Of a stretch of DNA of 39,869 nt, positions 25,216 through 33,014 are shown one piece after another (within the stretch, counting starts at the first letter, position 1; the number at the start of each line of letters is the position of its first letter). The notes beneath the pieces are model-generated. The model did no database searches. It was not told the origin of the DNA and saw nothing but the letters and a program-made list of their open reading frames with translations. The position numbers were made by a program, and so were the translations under genes. The stretch lies in contig JAFAZI010000047.1 of NCBI GenBank assembly GCA_019239875.1, forward strand, positions 1 to 39,869, written 5' to 3'. Source of the stretch: Frankiaceae bacterium (GTDB lineage: Bacteria > Actinomycetota > Actinomycetes > JAFAQI01).

Positions 25216-28200
25216 TTACTTCAGGGCGTCCAGCGACTTCTGTGTCGCGGCGAGCTCACCGCGCATCTCCGTTGCCCCGGACAGGGCGAGCGCCTGCCGC
25301 AGGGCGAACTTCGCGGCCGGCAGGTCTCCGGCGGCGGCCAGGCAGTGGCCGAGCACCCGCAAGGTGACGATTCGCGAGCGCAGGTCCTGCGCGGGCGTCG
25401 CCATCGCCTGGTGGGCGACCGTCAAGGCCTCCCCCGGCTCACCGAGCTCGAGAAGTACGCCGGCCAGATGTGCCAAGGCTTGGCGTCGCGGAAAGGCCAG
25501 CGACCCGTCCTCGACCGCCTGTGCCTCACGAAGCAGCGGCAGCGCCGCAGCCGCGTCGCCCCGAGCCCGCAGCGCCTGTGCGAGGAGCACACGAGTCCCG
25601 ACCAGCGCCGCGGGCCGGACGTCGAGCTTCTCCACCGCCTCGAGCGCGCCCTTCGCTGCATCCTGCGCACCGCTCGCATCGCCGGTGTCGAGCCGGCAGT
25701 ACCCGATCGCCGACATCGCGAGCGCGCGCGGGATCGGCTGGTGCCCCTTGTCCGCAAGGTCGGCGGCGTGCTCGAGGCGACGGATGGCCTTGCGCGGCCG
25801 ACCGGCGCCTCGCAGCGCGATCCCCGACGCGATCGAGGCGAGGCACATGCCCCACGTGTCGCCGAGCACCTCGAACGAGTCGTACGCGGTGGCCGACTCC
25901 TCCAGCGCGGTCGTGATCTGGCCGAGTTCGGCGGCGGCCAGGGCATCGATCGTCAGGCAGGCAGCCGTCCCCCACTTGTCGCCGAGCGCGCGGCCGAGCG
26001 GCAGCAACCCCTGGGCGAGGTCACGTGCCTGCTCGAGGCGGCCTTGGAGCAGCCGGACGAACGCCTCGGTGCCGGCGCACCACGACAGGCCGCCGTCGTC
26101 GTCGAGACCGGCGAACACGTCGGCCGCGGCCGCAAGCCGGCGTTCGGCCTCGGCGTAATCTCCGCGGGTGGTCGCGTTCCAGGCGAGGTGCTGCAACGCC
26201 CAGCCCGCACCGCGGCGATCACCGACTCGCTCCGCGAGGCTCAACGCCTGCTCGAACCGCTCGTCCGCGGCTCGCAGCCGACCCGCGAGGTAGTCGATCA
26301 AGCCGAGCTGTCGCAGCGCCTCGCCGGCGACCCGGTCGAAACCGGCCTCGCTGGCCGCTGCCAGCGCTGAGACGAGTGCCTCGGCGGCGCGCGCGTCGTC
26401 GCCGCTTCGCCGCAAAATCTCGCCGCGGACCACCAGCGCCGCGGACCTGATGCGCAGATCGGTGGCCTCGAGCGGACCCTCGAGGTCGGCTTCAGCATCA
26501 GCGAACCGGTGCAGCGCGACCCGAGCCGCCGCCCGGCGCACGCGCGCCCGGGACACCACCGCCGCCGGAACGTCGTCACCTGCCAGGTCCAGAGCGCGGC
26601 TGAACAAGCTCTCCGCACGCTCGTTGTCGTCCCGCGCCAGTGCCGCCTCGCCGAGGCGATCGAGTGCGCCGAAGCCGATCTCGCGCGCGGCCCACGCCGG
26701 GTCGCGTGCCGGGAGGTTCATCTCCTCAGCCAGTGCGACCGCCTGCTCCGCCTGCGCGGCGACCAGCGCATCGGTCTCACCCGGAGACCAGTGCAGCCCG
26801 GCGATTGCCCAGCGGGCGACCGTCGTGTGCCGCCGCGCCCGCTCGCTCTTCGGGATCCCCGCGTAGGCGACGTCGCGGGCCAGCGCGTGGGTGAAGGCGT
26901 AGTGCGGCGTCGAGTCACTCGCCGTACCGGTCGGTTGCACGATGCCGCGCGCGACCAGCTCGTCCAACGCAGGCGCGACCGGGTCCTGGCCGCCGTCGGT
27001 GATCGGCTCGAGTGACCGCAGCATGTCGGCCGTGAAGCGGTTGCCGAGCACCGACGCATCGCGAAGCAGCGCGCGAGCGCCTGGCGTGAGGCCGTCGATG
27101 CGCGCAGCGAGCACGGCCTGGACCCCGGCCGGGAGCACATCGCGAGGGAGCTCGCCGGTCAGCCGCCAGCCGTCACCGTCACGCCGGAGCAGGCCACGGT
27201 CGACCAGCAGGTGCAACAGTTCCGCGAGGAAGAAGGGATTGCCTTGGGCTCGCTCGAGCAGCAGCTTGCGGGTCTCCGGATCGAGCTCTGCACCGCTGAG
27301 GTAAGCGCGCAACAGTCGTTCGCTCGCCGCCTCGTCGAGCGGCTGCACCGGCAGCACCTCGACGTCGGGCATCTGGTCCCACCAGGTCGCGGTGAGCAGG
27401 TCGGACCGGCCGACGGTCAGGAACAGGACGGCGCCGAGCACCTCGCTCGCCAGATTGGTGACCGTGCCGAGCAGCTCGCCGGTGGCCCACTGCGCGTCGT
27501 CGATGACAAGGACGAGCGGACCCTCGGCGACGAGTGCGGCGAGAACGGCGACAACCGCCTCGACCGTCGGATCGCGCAGCAGCTCCGTCCCTCCTGGCGT
27601 CGCGTTGTCACGCGGGCCGATCGGCGCGTACTCGACGAGCCCGAGCAGGGCGAGCAGCCGATCGGTCGTCGCCGAGTTGATCGGCCGCCCAGGGTGCAAC
27701 GTCGCAAGTCGGCCCAAGGTACGGCGCACTCGCTGTATGGCGACGTCGAGATCGTCCTCCTCGGTGATGCCGAAGACAGTGCGCATCCATTCCGCGAGCG
27801 CCGACATCTCGCGGCTCTCGCCGTACGGCGGGCAGCGCCCCCACAACACCCGAACGTTCGGCAGCTCTCCGGCGAAGTGGGCCAGCTCGACGGCCAGGCG
27901 AGTCTTGCCGACACCGGCCTCGCCCGTGACCACTACCGACGCCGGCTTGCCGCGCTCGACGACGTCGAGGACCCGGCCCACGAGGCGCCCGAACTCCGCG
28001 TCCCGGCCGATGAACGGCGCCTCCTCGCCGAGACCGAGGCGGGCAGCGCCGGGCGGTCGGAGGCCCATCAGCTCGTAGGCCGCTACCGGCTCACGCTTTC
28101 CCTTCAACCGCAACGGCGGCAGCGATCGCCACGAGGCGATCGACATCGTCGCGAGCGCCGTCGCCCGGCCGGCATAGACGGTGCCCACCCCGGCTGCGTC

Positions 28201-28737
28201 GGACAGCCGCGACGCGGTGTTCACCGTGTCGCCGACGACGGTGTAGGCAAGCGAGGCCTGAACCCCTGCCAGGACCTCGCCGGTGTTGAGGCCGACTCGT
28301 AGGCCCATCCGCCGGCCGCCGCCGCTCTCCTCAGCCATGAGACGGCGGACCGCCTGCTGCATCTGTGCGGCGGCGCGTACCGCTCGTTCGGTGTCGTCCT
28401 CGTGTGCTGTCGGCGCCCCGAACACCGCCATGATGCCGTCGCCGGTGAGCTTGTCGATCGTGCCACCGCAGTCGGTGACCGCATGGCTGAGCTCCGCGAG
28501 CACGTGATCGATGACGACGCCGACCCGCTCGGGGTCGACGTCCTCGGCCCATGCCGTGAAGTCGGAGAGGTCGCCGAAGAGCACGGTGACGATTCGGCGT
28601 TCAGCGGTGGTGTCGGCCGACATCGCCGTCGTGTCCAGCATTGCGCCGCACGAGTAACAGAAGCGGGCGCCGGCGACGGTCGGAGTGCCGCACACCGGGC
28701 ACACCATCGGGGCGTCGATCGGTGGCTGTGAGGTCAC
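25216..28737 (-). CDS. Zinc-ribbon / class III adenylate cyclase / AAA ATPase / TPR multidomain signalling protein
   Basis: 1173 residues. 13-30: double CXXC zinc ribbon (Cys13, 16, 27, 30). About 45-190: class III cyclase with metal Asp56 (FGDLSDF) and Asp100 (LTGDGIMAVFG), adenine-specifying Lys96 and Asp170, and transition-state Asn173 and Arg177 (GDTVNTASRL); all are present, so active adenylate cyclase is predicted. About 240-560: STAND/AAA_16 ATPase, Walker A GEAGVGKT (272-279) and Walker B LVLVIDD (408-414). From about 650 on: TPR-like helical repeats to the C-terminus. Unlike many cyclase-STAND regulators it has no LuxR-type helix-turn-helix. GTG 28737 lies 4 bases after the upstream stop; ATG 28707 is an alternative. 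Confidence 0.92.
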   Translation of the reverse strand: MTSQPPIDAPMVCPVCGTPTVAGARFCYSCGAMLDTTAMSADTTAERRIVTVLFGDLSDFTAWAEDVDPERVGVVIDHVLAELSHAVTDCGGTIDKLTGDGIMAVFGAPTAHEDDTERAVRAAAQMQQAVRRLMAEESGGGRRMGLRVGLNTGEVLAGVQASLAYTVVGDTVNTASRLSDAAGVGTVYAGRATALATMSIASWRSLPPLRLKGKREPVAAYELMGLRPPGAARLGLGEEAPFIGRDAEFGRLVGRVLDVVERGKPASVVVTGEAGVGKTRLAVELAHFAGELPNVRVLWGRCPPYGESREMSALAEWMRTVFGITEEDDLDVAIQRVRRTLGRLATLHPGRPINSATTDRLLALLGLVEYAPIGPRDNATPGGTELLRDPTVEAVVAVLAALVAEGPLVLVIDDAQWATGELLGTVTNLASEVLGAVLFLTVGRSDLLTATWWDQMPDVEVLPVQPLDEAASERLLRAYLSGAELDPETRKLLLERAQGNPFFLAELLHLLVDRGLLRRDGDGWRLTGELPRDVLPAGVQAVLAARIDGLTPGARALLRDASVLGNRFTADMLRSLEPITDGGQDPVAPALDELVARGIVQPTGTASDSTPHYAFTHALARDVAYAGIPKSERARRHTTVARWAIAGLHWSPGETDALVAAQAEQAVALAEEMNLPARDPAWAAREIGFGALDRLGEAALARDDNERAESLFSRALDLAGDDVPAAVVSRARVRRAAARVALHRFADAEADLEGPLEATDLRIRSAALVVRGEILRRSGDDARAAEALVSALAAASEAGFDRVAGEALRQLGLIDYLAGRLRAADERFEQALSLAERVGDRRGAGWALQHLAWNATTRGDYAEAERRLAAAADVFAGLDDDGGLSWCAGTEAFVRLLQGRLEQARDLAQGLLPLGRALGDKWGTAACLTIDALAAAELGQITTALEESATAYDSFEVLGDTWGMCLASIASGIALRGAGRPRKAIRRLEHAADLADKGHQPIPRALAMSAIGYCRLDTGDASGAQDAAKGALEAVEKLDVRPAALVGTRVLLAQALRARGDAAAALPLLREAQAVEDGSLAFPRRQALAHLAGVLLELGEPGEALTVAHQAMATPAQDLRSRIVTLRVLGHCLAAAGDLPAAKFALRQALALSGATEMRGELAATQKSLDALK

Positions 28738-28741
28738 ACCC

Positions 28742-29512
28742 TCACGTCCTGCCGTCGATGAAGTCGAGCTGTGCCAGCACCGACTGCTTGGCAGCGGGCC
28801 ACAACGACTGGTCGACGTCGGCGTAGACCCGCTCCACGACAGCGTCGGCGTCCGTGGCTCCTGCCGCGAGCGCGGCACGCACCTGCTCGAGCCGCTCCGC
28901 GCGGTGTGCAAGGTAGTACTCGAGGACCGCCAGCGGGTTGTCGAGCACGGGGCCGTGGCCCGGCAGCAGGATGTCGACCTCGGTGGCCGCGAGGTCACGG
29001 AGGCGTTGCAACGAGTCGAGGTAAGGGCCGAGCTGGCCATCGGGGTGCGCCACCACCGCCGTACCCCGTCCTAGCACCGTGTCGCCGGTCAGGAGCGCGC
29101 GATCGTTCTCGAGCAGGAACGAGACCGAGTCACTGCTGTGACCGGGCGTCAGGACGGTGAGCCAGTCGAGGCCGGCGAGCGACGTCCGGCCCGTGGCGTC
29201 GGACAACGGTTCGGCGGCGATGCACAGCTTCGGATCACGGGCGACGACCGGGGCACCCGTCAGCTCGTGCAGGCGAGGCGCCGCCTCGCAGTGGTCGAAG
29301 TGGCCGTGGGTGAGCACGATCAACGAGATCGATCCGAGAGCGGCGACCTCGTCGACGTGGCCGTCCTCGATCGGTCCAGGATCGATCACGACCCGTTGCT
29401 CGCCGCCGGGCTGTTGCAGCACCCAGGTGTTGGTGCCGTCGAGAGTCATCAGCCCGGCATTCGGTGCCAGCATCCGCGACGCGCACCGGGTGACCGGCTC
29501 GAGCCTGCTCAC
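28742..29512 (-). CDS. Metallo-beta-lactamase-fold hydrolase (LACTB2-like)
   Basis: 256 residues. The two-metal site is THGHFDH (His69, His71, Asp73, His74), with further ligands in TPGHSSDS, LLTGDTVLG and LLPGHGP. A C-terminal helical extension (YYLAHRAERLEQVRAAL) is typical of LACTB2-type enzymes, some of which are RNases. The substrate is not fixed by sequence. Matches Rv3677c by position. GTG 29512 overlaps the Nudix stop as GTGA, and the gene is followed four bases later by the cyclase. Confidence 0.9.
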   Translation of the reverse strand: MSRLEPVTRCASRMLAPNAGLMTLDGTNTWVLQQPGGEQRVVIDPGPIEDGHVDEVAALGSISLIVLTHGHFDHCEAAPRLHELTGAPVVARDPKLCIAAEPLSDATGRTSLAGLDWLTVLTPGHSSDSVSFLLENDRALLTGDTVLGRGTAVVAHPDGQLGPYLDSLQRLRDLAATEVDILLPGHGPVLDNPLAVLEYYLAHRAERLEQVRAALAAGATDADAVVERVYADVDQSLWPAAKQSVLAQLDFIDGRT

Positions 29513-30390
29513 CCCGCCGGCTCCCGCGGATAGTCGGGGTCGTGCGGGAGCAGGAACCGCAGCCGGTCCCCCTCGTCGAGGACCAGCTTCGGAAAGATGA
29601 CGTCGATCTCCCGCTCGTCACCGGCGGCGAGGAGATCCGCGACCGAGCGGAAGGACGCGACATCCCGCAGCGTCGCGATAGTCGGCGGCATCAGCATCAT
29701 CTCGCCGCGCTCATTGCCGGCGATGGCATCGGCTGGCGCCATCCAGGCGACCCGGTCGGCCTCGCCGCCGACGTCGCGGGTCCGCTGCCCGGCTGGCAGG
29801 GCAGCGACGAAGAACCGGGTGTCGAACCGCTTCGGCTCGACCTCGGGCGTGATCCAGTGCGCCCACGCCCTCAGCAGGTCTGCGCGCAGCACGAGACCAC
29901 GCCGTTGAAGCAGCGCGGCAAAGGACAGGGAGCGATCGATCAGGGCGAGCCGATCGGCTTCCCAGTCATCGCCGCTCGTGTCCGCGACGATCGTGCTCGC
30001 GTCAGAGCCGGCGAGCAGCACACCAGACTCCTCGAAGGTCTCCCGCACGGCCGCACAGACCAACGACTTGGCGAGCGGCTCGCTGCAGGTCAGCGCCTTC
30101 GCCCAGAAGCTCGGCGGTGGCCCCACCCAGTAATCGTCGCCGAGGTCCTGGTCGCGAGCGTCGACGGATCCGCCTGGAAAGACGAAGGCCCCTGCCGCGA
30201 ACGCCATCGAGGCGGCACGACGCAACAGGTAGACCTCCGGTCCAGCGGTGCCGTCACGCGCGAGTACGACGGTCGCCGCGTCGCGTGGCGCAACGGCTTG
30301 CAGCTCGCCACTCGCGAGCCGCTTCACGGTGTCGACCATCCCCGAGAACATCGTCGCCACGGGGTCTGACGCGGCGCTCGCCTCGGTCAT
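29509..30390 (-). CDS. Nudix hydrolase, NUDT19-like
   Basis: 293 residues. FVFPGGSVDARD starts the Nudix region, then an insertion of about 35 residues precedes the catalytic helix AAVRETFEESGVLLAG (REX2EEXG). Such an insertion inside the box is typical of the NUDT19-like group that acts on CoA esters or related nucleotides; the substrate is unproved. ATG 30390 overlaps the ridA stop as ATGA. It appears to be extra relative to the mycobacterial order, where RidA and the lactamase-fold gene are neighbours. Confidence 0.88.
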   Translation of the reverse strand: MTEASAASDPVATMFSGMVDTVKRLASGELQAVAPRDAATVVLARDGTAGPEVYLLRRAASMAFAAGAFVFPGGSVDARDQDLGDDYWVGPPPSFWAKALTCSEPLAKSLVCAAVRETFEESGVLLAGSDASTIVADTSGDDWEADRLALIDRSLSFAALLQRRGLVLRADLLRAWAHWITPEVEPKRFDTRFFVAALPAGQRTRDVGGEADRVAWMAPADAIAGNERGEMMLMPPTIATLRDVASFRSVADLLAAGDEREIDVIFPKLVLDEGDRLRFLLPHDPDYPREPAG

Positions 30391-30875
30391 CCGCCCGCCA
30401 CGGCGGCACCATTCACGCGCACTTGCGCGACGACCTCGACCTCGACCGGCGCATCCATTGGCAGGACGGCGACACCGACCGCGCTTCGGGCATGCCTGCC
30501 GGCGTCGCCGAACACCTCGCCGATCAGGTTGCTCGCGCCGTTGATGACTGCGGGTTGGCCGGTGAAGTCCGGTGCGCTAGCGACGAAGCCGACGACCTTG
30601 ACGATGCGTTCGATCGCGTCGAGGTCACCGATCTCGGCCTTGATCGCGGCGATGGCGTTTAGGGCACAGGTCCGCGCGAGGTCGGCAGCGGCGTCAGGGT
30701 CGACGGCCGCCCCTACCTTGCCGGTTGCCGGTAGCGCACCGTCGACGAACGGCAGCTGACCAGAGGTCCACACGAGGTCCCCGTTGCGCACGGCAGGGAC
30801 GTACGCCGCCACCGGTGCGGCCACCGCGGGCACGGTGAGGCCGAGCTCGGCGAGCCGGTCCTCCACCCGGCTCAC
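30387..30875 (-). CDS. RidA/YjgF-family enamine/imine deaminase-like protein
   Basis: 162 residues. The RidA fold shows VWTSGQLPFVDG near 35-46, ASNLIGEVFG and the active-site Arg130 in GRHARSAVGVAVLP with Glu144 in VEVEV. The conserved Arg suggests it can hydrolyse reactive enamines, although the long N-terminus places it nearer the Rid subgroup with uncertain substrate. GTG 30875 overlaps the DUF4177 stop as GTGA. Matches Rv3678c. Confidence 0.88.
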   Translation of the reverse strand: MSRVEDRLAELGLTVPAVAAPVAAYVPAVRNGDLVWTSGQLPFVDGALPATGKVGAAVDPDAAADLARTCALNAIAAIKAEIGDLDAIERIVKVVGFVASAPDFTGQPAVINGASNLIGEVFGDAGRHARSAVGVAVLPMDAPVEVEVVAQVRVNGAAVAGG

Positions 30876-31030
30876 GGCAGCGGACGCTTCAGATAGGCGA
30901 CCAGCTGGTCGCCGCCTCCTGGTCCGGGGACCACCTGGACGAGCTCCCAGCCGTCCGAGCCCCACTGGTCGAGGATCTGCTTCGTCGCGTGGACGAGCAG
31001 CGGAACCGTCGCGTACTCCCATTTCTGCAC
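30872..31030 (-). CDS. DUF4177 small protein
   Basis: 52 residues: VQKWEYATVPLL, then WGSDGWELVQVVPGPG and a final strand QLVAYLKRP. This is the DUF4177 pattern (WEY...DGWELV), a small beta-alpha fold of unknown function found upstream of ridA in actinobacteria. GTG 31030 lacks a good ribosome site, but TAGGCT (minus strand, 31043-31038) ends seven bases before it, suggesting a leaderless message. It is the first gene of the five-gene operon and probably marks its transcription start. Confidence 0.8.
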   Translation of the reverse strand: MQKWEYATVPLLVHATKQILDQWGSDGWELVQVVPGPGGGDQLVAYLKRPLP

Positions 31031-31082
31031 GTGCCTGAGCCTATGGCTCCGCCGCCCACACCGGAACCCCGCCGCCGGGCAA

Positions 31083-31157
31083 GCAATGTCACATTGCTCG
31101 GGCTGACACGTGGCAATGTCACATTGCTCGGCCTAGAGCAAGGCAATGTCACATTGC
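31083..31157. promoter_or_regulatory. Array of three identical 15-bp palindromes with exact 30-bp spacing
   Basis: GCAATGTCACATTGC occurs at 31083-31097, 31113-31127 and 31143-31157. Each copy is a perfect dyad around one central base; spacers are 15 bp and partly alike (tcggSct in the first two). If the DUF4177 message starts at about 31030, the centres lie at -60, -90 and -120, roughly on one DNA face and at activator-like positions. The third copy ends three bases past the stop of the DUF4190 gene, so RNA hairpins (6-bp stem) are a second reading. I do not recognise the binding protein. Confidence 0.85.
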
Positions 31158-31160
31158 TTG

Positions 31161-31604
31161 TCAGTAGCCGTTAGGGCCGGGGCCGAAGTTGTTGAAGTCG
31201 TGGTGGATCGAGCTCGCCGTGCTCAGGATCGACACGAAGGCGATCACCCAGACGACCATCGCGATGATGGAGATCACGATCGCCGCCGTCGCAAGACCGT
31301 CGCCGTCGGCCCCGGTCCGCTGGATCTCCTTCTTCGCCATGAAGCCGAGCACCAAGCCGGCCGGCGCGAAGACGAACGCCGCGATGAGCGCGCCGATCGC
31401 GAGCCCGCTGGTCGGCCGATGCAGCTGGACGTTGAATCCCACGCTCGCGCCGTATCCCGGCGGCGGGTAGCCCGGCGGCACGGAGGTGCCGCCCACCGGC
31501 GGAAGACCGGAGGACGGCGCATCGATCCGAGCCCCGCAGGACGAGCAGAAGGCACCGCTAGCGGCAGCGCCACATGACGAGCAGAAAGCCGTAGTGCTGG
31601 TCAC
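31161..31604 (-). CDS. Zinc-ribbon DUF4190 membrane protein
   Basis: 147 residues. Two CXXC pairs (FCSSCGAAASGAFCSSCG) form an N-terminal zinc ribbon, followed by a Pro/Gly linker, then two membrane helices of the DUF4190 type (LAIGALIAAFVFAPAGLVLG and TAAIVISIIAMVVWVIAFVS) joined by a basic loop MAKKEIQRTG. Function unknown. Start GTG 31604 has a weak ribosome site. It ends just before the palindrome array. Confidence 0.82.
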   Translation of the reverse strand: MTSTTAFCSSCGAAASGAFCSSCGARIDAPSSGLPPVGGTSVPPGYPPPGYGASVGFNVQLHRPTSGLAIGALIAAFVFAPAGLVLGFMAKKEIQRTGADGDGLATAAIVISIIAMVVWVIAFVSILSTASSIHHDFNNFGPGPNGY

Positions 31605-31662
31605 ACCCGCACCCCCGATCCGCGACGGCGCTCAGCGTATGCCCGAGGGGCGATACGACGAT

Positions 31663-31974
31663 TCAGGCGCTCTGTGCGCGCATGCTGCGCAGCAGACGCT
31701 TGCGCTCGAGCTCGTTCAAGCCGCCCCAGATGCCGTGGGACTCCTCGACCGCGATCGAGTAGTTCAGGCACTGCTCCTTGACCTTGCACTTGCGGCACAG
31801 GGAGCGCGCGATGCCCTCGCGGAGGTCCTTCTCAGGCTTTCGCTCGAAGTGGCTCGGCGCGTAGAAGTACACGGCGTTGTCGGTCTGGCACTCGGCACCG
31901 GCTCGCCACATCAACTCGTCGTACATGTTGGGGAAACCTCCGCGCTGGGCTCGTTCGACATCAAACTTCGCCAC
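31663..31974 (-). CDS. WhiB-family Fe-S transcriptional regulator, long-loop type
   Basis: 103 residues. Four cysteines (Cys29-X30-Cys60-X2-Cys63-X5-Cys69) would bind a [4Fe-4S] cluster; the G[IV]WGG turn is present as HGIWGGLNELERKRLL, with a basic C-terminus. The 30-residue spacing between the first two cysteines is long and holds a charged insert (FERKPEKDLRE). It is not the wblA/whiB4 type, which is the separate gene at 34183. GTG 31974 is assumed; ATG 31926 (87 residues, GGAGG ten bases upstream) is a real alternative. Divergent from the ArsA pair, 58 bp apart. Confidence 0.9.
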   Translation of the reverse strand: MAKFDVERAQRGGFPNMYDELMWRAGAECQTDNAVYFYAPSHFERKPEKDLREGIARSLCRKCKVKEQCLNYSIAVEESHGIWGGLNELERKRLLRSMRAQSA

Positions 31975-31998
31975 CCGGCAGGGCTCTCCTGCTCGCTT

Positions 31999-32011
31999 GT
32001 GAAAAATTCAC
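31999..32011. promoter_or_regulatory. GTGAA-AAA-TTCAC dyad in the whiB/arsA divergent promoter
   Basis: A perfect 5-bp inverted repeat with a 3-bp A-rich centre, in the 58 bp between the two divergent starts. A second short dyad, acctc (32013-32017) and gaggt (32025-32029), lies beside it. The half-site spacing (GTGA-N5-TCAC) is one base short of a Crp site. It may serve both genes. Confidence 0.4.
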
Positions 32012-32032
32012 GACCTCTAACCTTGAGGTGAA

Positions 32033-33013
32033 ATGAGCGACTTCCCCGCGGTCAAGCTGCACGTCGTGAGCGGCAAGGGCGGCACCGGCAAGACGACGGT
32101 GGCGGCCTCGCTCGCCCTCGCGCTGGCTGCCGGTGGGCGCCAGGTGCTGCTCACCGAGGTCGAGGGGCGGCAGGGGATCGCCCAGCTGTTCGACACGCCA
32201 CCGCTGCCGTACGAGGAGCGCCGGGTCGCATCGGCCCGAGGTGGTGGCGAGGTCTACGCGCTCGCGATCGACCCCGAGCAGGCGCTGCTGGAGTACCTCG
32301 AGCAGTTCTACAACCTGCGCCGGGCGGGCTCGATGCTCAAGAAGATCGGAGCGATCGACTTCGCGACCACGATCGCGCCGGGCGTCCGGGACGTGCTGCT
32401 CACCGGCAAGGTGATGGAGGCTGCGACCCGCGAGCGACGGGGCGGCGGACGGCTGTACGACGCCGTGGTGATGGACGCGCCCCCCACCGGCCGGATCGCG
32501 CGCTTCCTCAACGTCAACAGCGAGGTCGCGGCGCTCGCCCGGATGGGTCCCGTGCGGAATCAGGCGGACAGCGTCATGAAGCTACTTCGCTCGAACAAGA
32601 CCGCCGTTCATCTCGTCACCGTGCTCGAGGAGATGCCGGTTCAGGAGACCGCCGACGGCGTGGCAGAGCTGCGCGGCACCGACCTCCCGGTCGGTGCGGT
32701 GATCGTCAACATGGTCCGCGACCCGCTGCTGCCCGACGCCGACGTCGCGTCCGCCGCAGCCGGCCAGCTCGACACCGCGGAGCTTGGCCGTGGCCTGAAG
32801 GCGGCGGGCATCGAACCCGACCCTGCCATCGTCTCGGCGCTTGCCGCCGAGGCGACCGATCACGCCGGCCGGGTTCGGTTGGAGCAGCAGGAGCGCACCG
32901 TCCTGCACGACCTGGACCGACCGACGTACGAGCTGCCGCTGATTCCTGACGCCACCGACCTTGCCGGGCTCTACGACCTCGCCGAGCGGCTGCAGACCGC
33001 GGGGATGGTCTGA
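32033..33013 (+). CDS. ArsA/Get3-like ATPase, first of a pair
   Basis: 326 residues. The deviant Walker A SGKGGTGKTT (13-22) keeps both the signature Lys15 and P-loop Lys20; the switch region reads VVMDAPPTGRIARFL. The metal-binding cysteines of ArsA are absent (no Cys at all), so it is not an arsenite pump ATPase. The pair matches Rv3679/Rv3680, an ATPase of unsettled role placed beside whiB4. The stop is one base before the second ATPase gene, so they are probably made as a heteromer. Confidence 0.9.
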   Translation: MSDFPAVKLHVVSGKGGTGKTTVAASLALALAAGGRQVLLTEVEGRQGIAQLFDTPPLPYEERRVASARGGGEVYALAIDPEQALLEYLEQFYNLRRAGSMLKKIGAIDFATTIAPGVRDVLLTGKVMEAATRERRGGGRLYDAVVMDAPPTGRIARFLNVNSEVAALARMGPVRNQADSVMKLLRSNKTAVHLVTVLEEMPVQETADGVAELRGTDLPVGAVIVNMVRDPLLPDADVASAAAGQLDTAELGRGLKAAGIEPDPAIVSALAAEATDHAGRVRLEQQERTVLHDLDRPTYELPLIPDATDLAGLYDLAERLQTAGMV

Positions 33014-33014
33014 C

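Noticed and set aside
28738-29040. About 100-residue N-terminal extension of the cyclase protein
   Set aside because: It would overlap the whole C-terminal part of the MBL gene, is low-complexity Ser/Arg/Thr as expected of a shadow frame, and zinc-ribbon coding begins only after 28737.
31083-31157. CRISPR-like array (short repeats with equal 15-bp spacers)
   Set aside because: Only three repeats of 15 bp, spacers partly alike, no cas genes; a perfect dyad upstream of an operon fits an operator better.
31083-31157. Crp binding sites (TGTGA-N6-TCACA)
   Set aside because: The dyads contain TGTCACA but the half-sites are adjacent, separated by one base, not six.
31999-32011. Crp site upstream of the first ArsA gene
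   Set aside because: GTGA-N5-TCAC spacing is one base short and TGTGA/TCACG is imperfect; kept only as an unassigned dyad.
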